Source: Perilla frutescens
Lineage: Eukaryota; Streptophyta; Magnoliopsida; Lamiales; Lamiaceae
NCBI GenBank assembly: GCA_026008535.1
Contig: BRKX01000001.1
Location: forward strand, 41,883,317 to 41,947,316
Direction of reading: 5' to 3'
DNA length: 64,000 nucleotides
The translations under genes were made by a program, and so were the position numbers. The notes beneath the pieces were generated by a model. The model made no database searches and was not told where the DNA came from. It saw nothing but the letters and a program-made list of their open reading frames with translations. This document shows, one piece after another, positions 59,949-64,000 of the stretch; within the stretch, counting starts at the first letter, position 1, and every line of letters begins with the position of its first letter.

Positions 59949-62269
59949 ATGGTTAGACATCGCATTATTTTACGACACAGTGGGCGATGGGAAATATCAG
60001 AATATATAGATGGGGACGAGTAACTCGTGACGATGTCATCTGATAAGCTGTGTTTTAGATCACTTGTGAGGGAAGTGCACAAGTTGTTGCGGACTGACCC
60101 AAGCACGGTGGAGTACGAATTATTTTACCTGACCATTACCAACACTGGAAGATAGATCAGAGCATCTTTACAAGATGATGGAGATTTGCTCGATTTGCTT
60201 CGCGAGCAGACTACCGAGATGGTCGTGTACGTGATTTCAAGGCAATTGGGTAGTTCTGGAGCCGGACCATCGATGAGGGATGACTATGTTCCCTACTTTC
60301 CACATGCAGAGATGCATGGTGATACTGGAGAAGAAGAGGGAGAAGGAGAGAAAGAGGGAGAAGAAGAGGGAGAAGAAGAAGAAGAGGGGAAGGAAGAAGA
60401 AGATGAGGAAGAACAAGAAGAGATTAATGATAGAACGAGGTTGGTGGAGTCGATGGTGACAGAATTCAGCGAATGGCTTCGCTCCTCTACTGATCGTACA
60501 GACAGATTACTGCGCTTAGTGGGAGTCGTCCCACCATCTACCACTAGTGTTCTGTTTAAAGTGACGGGCCTTTGAGTAATTGGGTGGTTCCTCTTGCTAA
60601 TTGGGACATTGCGGGCCCAGTGTCTTGGGATGAGGATGCAACACCACAATCAGATACACTGCATCAGAGAGCCATTTTCCGGACGAAGGACGATCTGGCT
60701 TTGGCCGTCGGTATCTATCACATGTAGAATCGAGTGGAGTATGCCGTGTATCACTCAAACAGGTCGCGATTGGGCTACGTTTGCAAGCATGGTGGTCATT
60801 GTCCGTTCAAGTGCTTTGCCGTTGCTGATGGAGCTATGTGGAGAATATACAAGTTCAATGGCACTCACACATGCCATCTTGATATAGATCGAATTGCTCC
60901 GCGACAGGTTCCTACACGAGTGCTCGGGAAATATTTTTCCCATAAATTAGTGGATGAGCGGGTTGTTCTAAAGCTGAAGGAGATGATGTCGGAGCTTGTT
61001 CGTGAGTTTGGCATCCGTATCGACTACAGCTTCGCACTGGTCACGAGGAACATTGCCATTGAGATGGTATATGGAGACTTTGACAAGTCCTATGCACAGT
61101 TGTCCGCATACCTGCACACCTTGCATTTGATGAATCTAGGAACCCATGTAGACATGCAGATCATGGGTGATGGTCATTTCAAGCATTCATTCCTTGCTCT
61201 CGGTCCGTGTGTCAGTGCATTTCTCCAGTATGCTCGTCTAGTAGTTGTGATTGATGGAACCCACCTGAAGGGAAAGAACAAGGAGGTTCTCTTTATTGCT
61301 GTGACGAAGGACGGCAACGAACAGATCTTACCTATTGCAGTTGGGCTCGGACTGATAGAGAATGACGAGTCCTGGATATGGTTCCTGTCCTACTTGTGCT
61401 TGGCTCTGGGTGATATAGATGATCTTGTCATCGTTTCAGATCAGCATCAGAGCATTAAAAATGCTGTAGAGGCCGTTTTCCAGAGAGCGACGCACGGGTT
61501 GTGCTACTACCATTTGAAGAATAAGATGAAGAAGAGAGGGAGACATGTGATGGATCTATTTAAGGAGGCTGCCTACGCGTATCGGACAGATGCCTTTCAG
61601 GAGAGTATGTCATTGTTGGAGCAGGTCTGTCCGAGTGCCTATCAGAAGCCGTGTAATATTAGCCCATTACATTGGTCCCGTTTACACTGTCCCGTACGAC
61701 ACTACGGGTTCATAACGTCTAATGCGGCGGAGAGTCTCAATGCTCGTCTATTGTGGGTGAGGAGGTTACCTGTTCGCTCACTCTTTGAGATGTTTAGATC
61801 GATTGTTGAGCAATGGTTCGTCGAGCGACGTGCGACTGCACTAGGCTTGAATCATGTCTTGACTGAGGGTACTGCGCTGAAGCTATCAGGGAACGTCGAG
61901 AAGGGACGCTGCTACGCCGTGCGGCCCACTACATTAGCAAATTTATGGAAGGTCGAAGTTGGGAGGGAGGTCTACATGGTCGATCTTTAGAACCGGACTT
62001 GTGACTGTCGTGAGTTCGAGTTGGATTTGATCCCCTGTTCTCATACGGCAGCGGTCATCTGGTATGTCATGTCAACCTCTATTTCTTCTTATTTTTTTTT
62101 ACATGTACCTAATCAACATTGTTTATTTTTCCTTTTTTAGTTGCACTGATGGGGCCATTTATGATTATGTGGCCAGGTGTTATAGGGTGGAGAGCCTAGT
62201 GGGCATGTACAACTCAGTCATCAGGGGTCTACCTCGACCAGAACACTAGATTGTTCCTGATACATTGGC
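59949..62269 (+). pseudogene. MURA transposase of Kaonashi-like MULE (main part)
   Basis: The ATG at 59949 directly follows ttgcag. N-terminal MVRHRIILRHSGRWEISEY, then a region matched in copy 1, an acidic Glu-rich linker, and the MuDR N-terminal domain (AIFRTKDDLALAV; NRVEYAVYHSNRSRLGYVCK). The MULE DDE domain is open from 60734: VVVIDGTHLKG (Asp codon 61252), IVSDQHQS (Asp codon 61439) and SNAAESLNARL (Glu codon 61730). The SWIM zinc finger TCDCREFELDLIPCSHTAA follows at about 61994-62053. An intron (about 62062-62140) leads to YDYVARCYRVESLVGMYNSV, PRPEH, stop, IVPDTLA. Stops at 60021, 60153, about 60724 and 61988, plus a frameshift near 60570, kill the gene although all three catalytic residues persist. 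It stops abruptly at 62269; the CCHC tail is found inverted at 63417-63138. Confidence 0.9.
62264..62269. other. Left breakpoint motif ATTGGC of proposed inversion
   Basis: ATTGGC here and its complement GCCAAT at 63418-63423 bracket the segment in which gene strand is reversed. Confidence 0.6.
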
Positions 62270-62953
62270 CCTCGTCGGAGCATGGAAGACCCTTCATCCT
62301 CTTGACCCTCAGTGCAGAGGGGCATACGTAGACGATGACTACCGATGGTGGATACCTGCAGAGGGACTGATACATCGAATCCAGGGTAGGGATGGGCGGT
62401 ATCAGGTGCCATAGAAGGGGTGTGATTATGTAAGTGAGCTTCATAAGAAAATAATATATTGTCATATATTATTTGCTGACATTGATCTTGATATGATCCC
62501 GATCTTATATTGCAGACGATCATGGTATGTGACGTCGCAGATGAGCACTGGGTAGTGATTCGTATCCACTTTTCTGACTGGGTCGTAGAGTTGTACGACT
62601 CATTACTATTTCAGATGGACGATCCGAGCGACCGCGTCTACTACGAGACGTGAGATAGAGAGTTGATGCCCCTACTCCGCCTACTTCCACGCCTACTCAT
62701 ATGTGCCGGACTTTGGGAGGGTCGTTAGATGCCGTCCCGATGTGCTTTTGCGATGACCCTGGACAAGTCTATACCGGACCAGTACATGCAGACGGACGAC
62801 ACAAGCTGTGGAGTATATGCCTGCATGTACGTGGATCGACTATTAGGTGCAGGACCTCCGTCCGGTATGCCGGAGGAGGCAGTACATGCGTATCGGAAGA
62901 TTATAGGGGCTCAGATATATTCGTTGACTTACATTAAGAGGCCTAGCTTATAG
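62270..62953 (+). pseudogene. ULP1-like C48 cysteine protease, catalytic part (apparently inverted segment)
   Basis: Exon a (to 62429): GAWKTLHPLDPQCRGAYVDD, DYRWWIPAEGLIHRI, then KGCDY before a GTAAGT donor. Exon b (62516-62953): catalytic His in DEHWVVIRI (62546), Asp in VVELYDS (62596), and Cys in DTSCGVYACMYVD (62807) with a Gln a few residues before it. This is the H-D-Q-C arrangement of SUMO-protease-like C48 peptidases. In Kaonashi MULEs ULP1 is joined to DUF1985; here it follows MURA on the same strand, against that plan. Stops at 62412, 62651 and 62726 inactivate it. What such proteases do for transposons is unknown. Confidence 0.88.
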
Positions 62954-63137
62954 ATGCTGACATTACACTATCATGCAGTTAAGAGGATCGTATGAGTAGA
63001 ACTATGACTTATTAGTTATTTTTGTTGTTTTTGTTGATTTTGTACTTGAACTTGATTAACCTAAATGTTTTCGTGAAAATTGATGTTCTCGTGACAACCA
63101 CGATTAGATTTCAACTAAATGTCAAATACAACCACAA

Positions 63138-63417
63138 CTAAATGTCATCGGCCGACAATTGAATCGGACATCTAGGACGTGTATGCTCTTCACTACCGCA
63201 TGTGTTGCACTTCTTAGGTACCCTTCTCCTCGGCCCATCCTCGGGCGGTGAATTCAGATCAACACCACCAATAGGCAAATGGGCTGTGCATACACGTCGG
63301 TTGTGCCCCGGTCCATGGCATCTAGTGCAAAACTGTCGACGTGCACTGGAAGAGGCCTCGAACGGTGCCCGAGCTCTGGACATAGATGGATGCCCAGTAC
63401 GTCGTCTGATCTCTGGT
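63138..63417 (-). pseudogene. MURA C-terminal tail with two CCHC zinc knuckles (apparently inverted segment)
   Basis: Read on minus: APEIRRRTGHPSMSR, a form of the PPEIRRRxGRPxxxR tail that follows SWIM in MURA proteins. Two knuckles follow, CTRCHGPGHNRRVC and CNTCGSEEHTRPRC, and the frame ends SADDI. It has no own start at its left boundary and makes sense only as the continuation of the + strand MURA frame at 62269 (IVPDTLA then PEIRRR). Confidence 0.8.
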
Positions 63418-63423
63418 GCCAAT
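63418..63423. other. Right breakpoint motif GCCAAT of proposed inversion
   Basis: Reverse complement of 62264-62269, at the exact point where the MURA tail frame begins. Confidence 0.6.
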
Positions 63424-63511
63424 ACCACTCATCCTATGATTAAGCGTGTGGTAAAAAAAGACTAACTAATAATGTTTTGCAAAAAACGTTCAAATAAGTA
63501 CTTGAACTCAC

Positions 63512-64000
63512 ATATAGACCAGTAGTAGCCACCGTTGTCGGACAACGGTTGTCCCTCCGTACTCGTTGAGCCATCGCGCTCAGAAAGTAGCTATGTGAAC
63601 ATCCTTCAACTCAGTCCTCGGATCCTCAAACTTGTCAAACCAGGTCTGCCGCAAGCGATCACCGTTGAAGTAGAGCTGAATAACTGCATCCGGACCCGAT
63701 AGTCTAAATCGTGAGTAAGCGACCTGGAGTGTGCTATCATCAATGTCATTCATGAGCTGATAGGTCGTGCTAAACCTACCATGGTGTGGAGCCAAAGTGT
63801 TAGTACCCTCCTGTACTATAGTGGGCTGTGGAGCCTGATGAGCAGCACTACAGTCGCTCCGTTCCGGGCTGTGGCGGTCTCTATCCCCAGGCATAGGTGA
63901 CCTCCGAGGGCGGCTACTCAGACCAGCTAATGAACGATCAATAGCCCGATCCACATACTCCTGGACACGGGGCGCAATAGTCGTGTCAATAAGCTTCCGG
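63512..64000 (-). pseudogene. DUF1985-ULP1 gene, middle part, running in from beyond the window
   Basis: Minus-strand frame with no start in the window: KLIDTTIAPRVQEYVDRAID, SLAGLSSRPRRSP, a proline/serine linker, then STLQVAYSRFRLSGPDAVIQ and KFEDPRTELKDVHIATF, a one-base frameshift, LSAMAQRVRRDNRCPTTVAT, and a GTGAGT donor near 63511. Its first part resembles the end of the copy 1 DUF1985 frame (27390-27560). The last part resembles the segment preceding the catalytic His in plant ULP1-like proteases. The catalytic exons expected next are found instead on + at 62270-62953. Confidence 0.7.

Larger units (their letters stand above)
50301..64000. mobile_element. Kaonashi-like MULE, copy 2 (runs past window end)
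   Basis: Left terminal repeat 50301-50412, subterminal array 50507-50700, MURA leader about 50970-51200, start of intron array to 51262. About 8.4 kb of foreign retroelement sequence follows (51262-59690). The intron array then resumes (59690-59930), followed by MURA (59949 on), a ULP1 segment, a MURA tail and a DUF1985-ULP1 gene leaving the window on minus. Copy 1 supplies the uninterrupted order, which is how the insertion was recognised. All genes carry stops or frameshifts. Confidence 0.75.

Noticed and set aside
60293..60649. Minus ORF opposite the MURA acidic linker
   Set aside because: Poly-Ser shadow of the GAA/GAG repeat on +.
1..64000. tRNA and rRNA genes
   Set aside because: None recognised by eye; a tRNAscan-SE and Infernal run would be decisive.

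Overview
The window is nuclear DNA of a dicot plant. It is very AT-rich, crowded with nested transposons, and holds only two apparently intact host genes. Their families (a TON1-recruiting-motif-like protein and a DREB1/CBF AP2 factor), GT-AG introns, Tat-type Ty3/gypsy and Copia debris, Mutator-like elements (MULEs) and Stowaway/hAT MITEs all fit a core eudicot. The degenerate reading frames at 54.5-59.2 kb resemble repeat-encoded proteins I associate with Lamiales, but that placement is a weak inference.

Layout. 1-4.47 kb is the 3' half of a decayed Tat-lineage Ty3/gypsy element: RT, RNase H and the second RNase H on +, integrase missing, an antisense ORF, two tandem-repeat blocks and a 3' LTR. 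4.7-6.3 kb is a 0.77-kb tandem duplication. 8 kb holds a hAT MITE nested in a Stowaway-like MITE. 10.8-13.8 kb is a minus-strand LTR element with a 2.08-kb 5' LTR, an internal region of only about 0.8 kb and a 3' LTR cut to 126 bp. 17.0-21.0 kb is the TRM-like gene (minus, 3 exons, 450 aa). 22.0-23.2 kb is a Pack-MULE with a 9-bp target duplication; it carries a broken piece of a sphingolipid delta-8 desaturase and sits inside a palindromic MITE. 24.2-29.8 kb is an internally deleted Kaonashi-like MULE. 30-36 kb is MITEs and AT-rich spacer. 36.65-37.27 kb is the DREB1/CBF gene (minus, no intron). 38.8-48.7 kb has a long inverted repeat, several MULE-type MITEs (some with perfect target duplications) and the 3' end of a second Ty3/gypsy element. 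From 50.3 kb to beyond the window end lies a second, larger Kaonashi-like MULE, with about 8.4 kb of retroelement debris inserted in the 5' intron of its transposase gene.

The most informative system is the pair of related MULEs. Shared terminal sequence, a shared 5' leader, and minisatellite arrays at matching positions (cores AATCGTAGC and AATCGATGC) show they are one family. The inferred ancestral plan is two convergent genes: a transposase (MURA: MuDR zinc domain, MULE DDE domain, SWIM, CCHC tail) and a DUF1985-ULP1 (C48 SUMO-protease-like) gene. Copy 1 lost the middle of both genes. In copy 2 the strand logic is broken: the protease end lies on the transposase strand and the transposase tail lies on the protease strand. 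One 1.15-kb inversion between ATTGGC and GCCAAT (62,270-63,417) would explain this. All genes in both copies carry stops or frameshifts, so neither is autonomous as read here.
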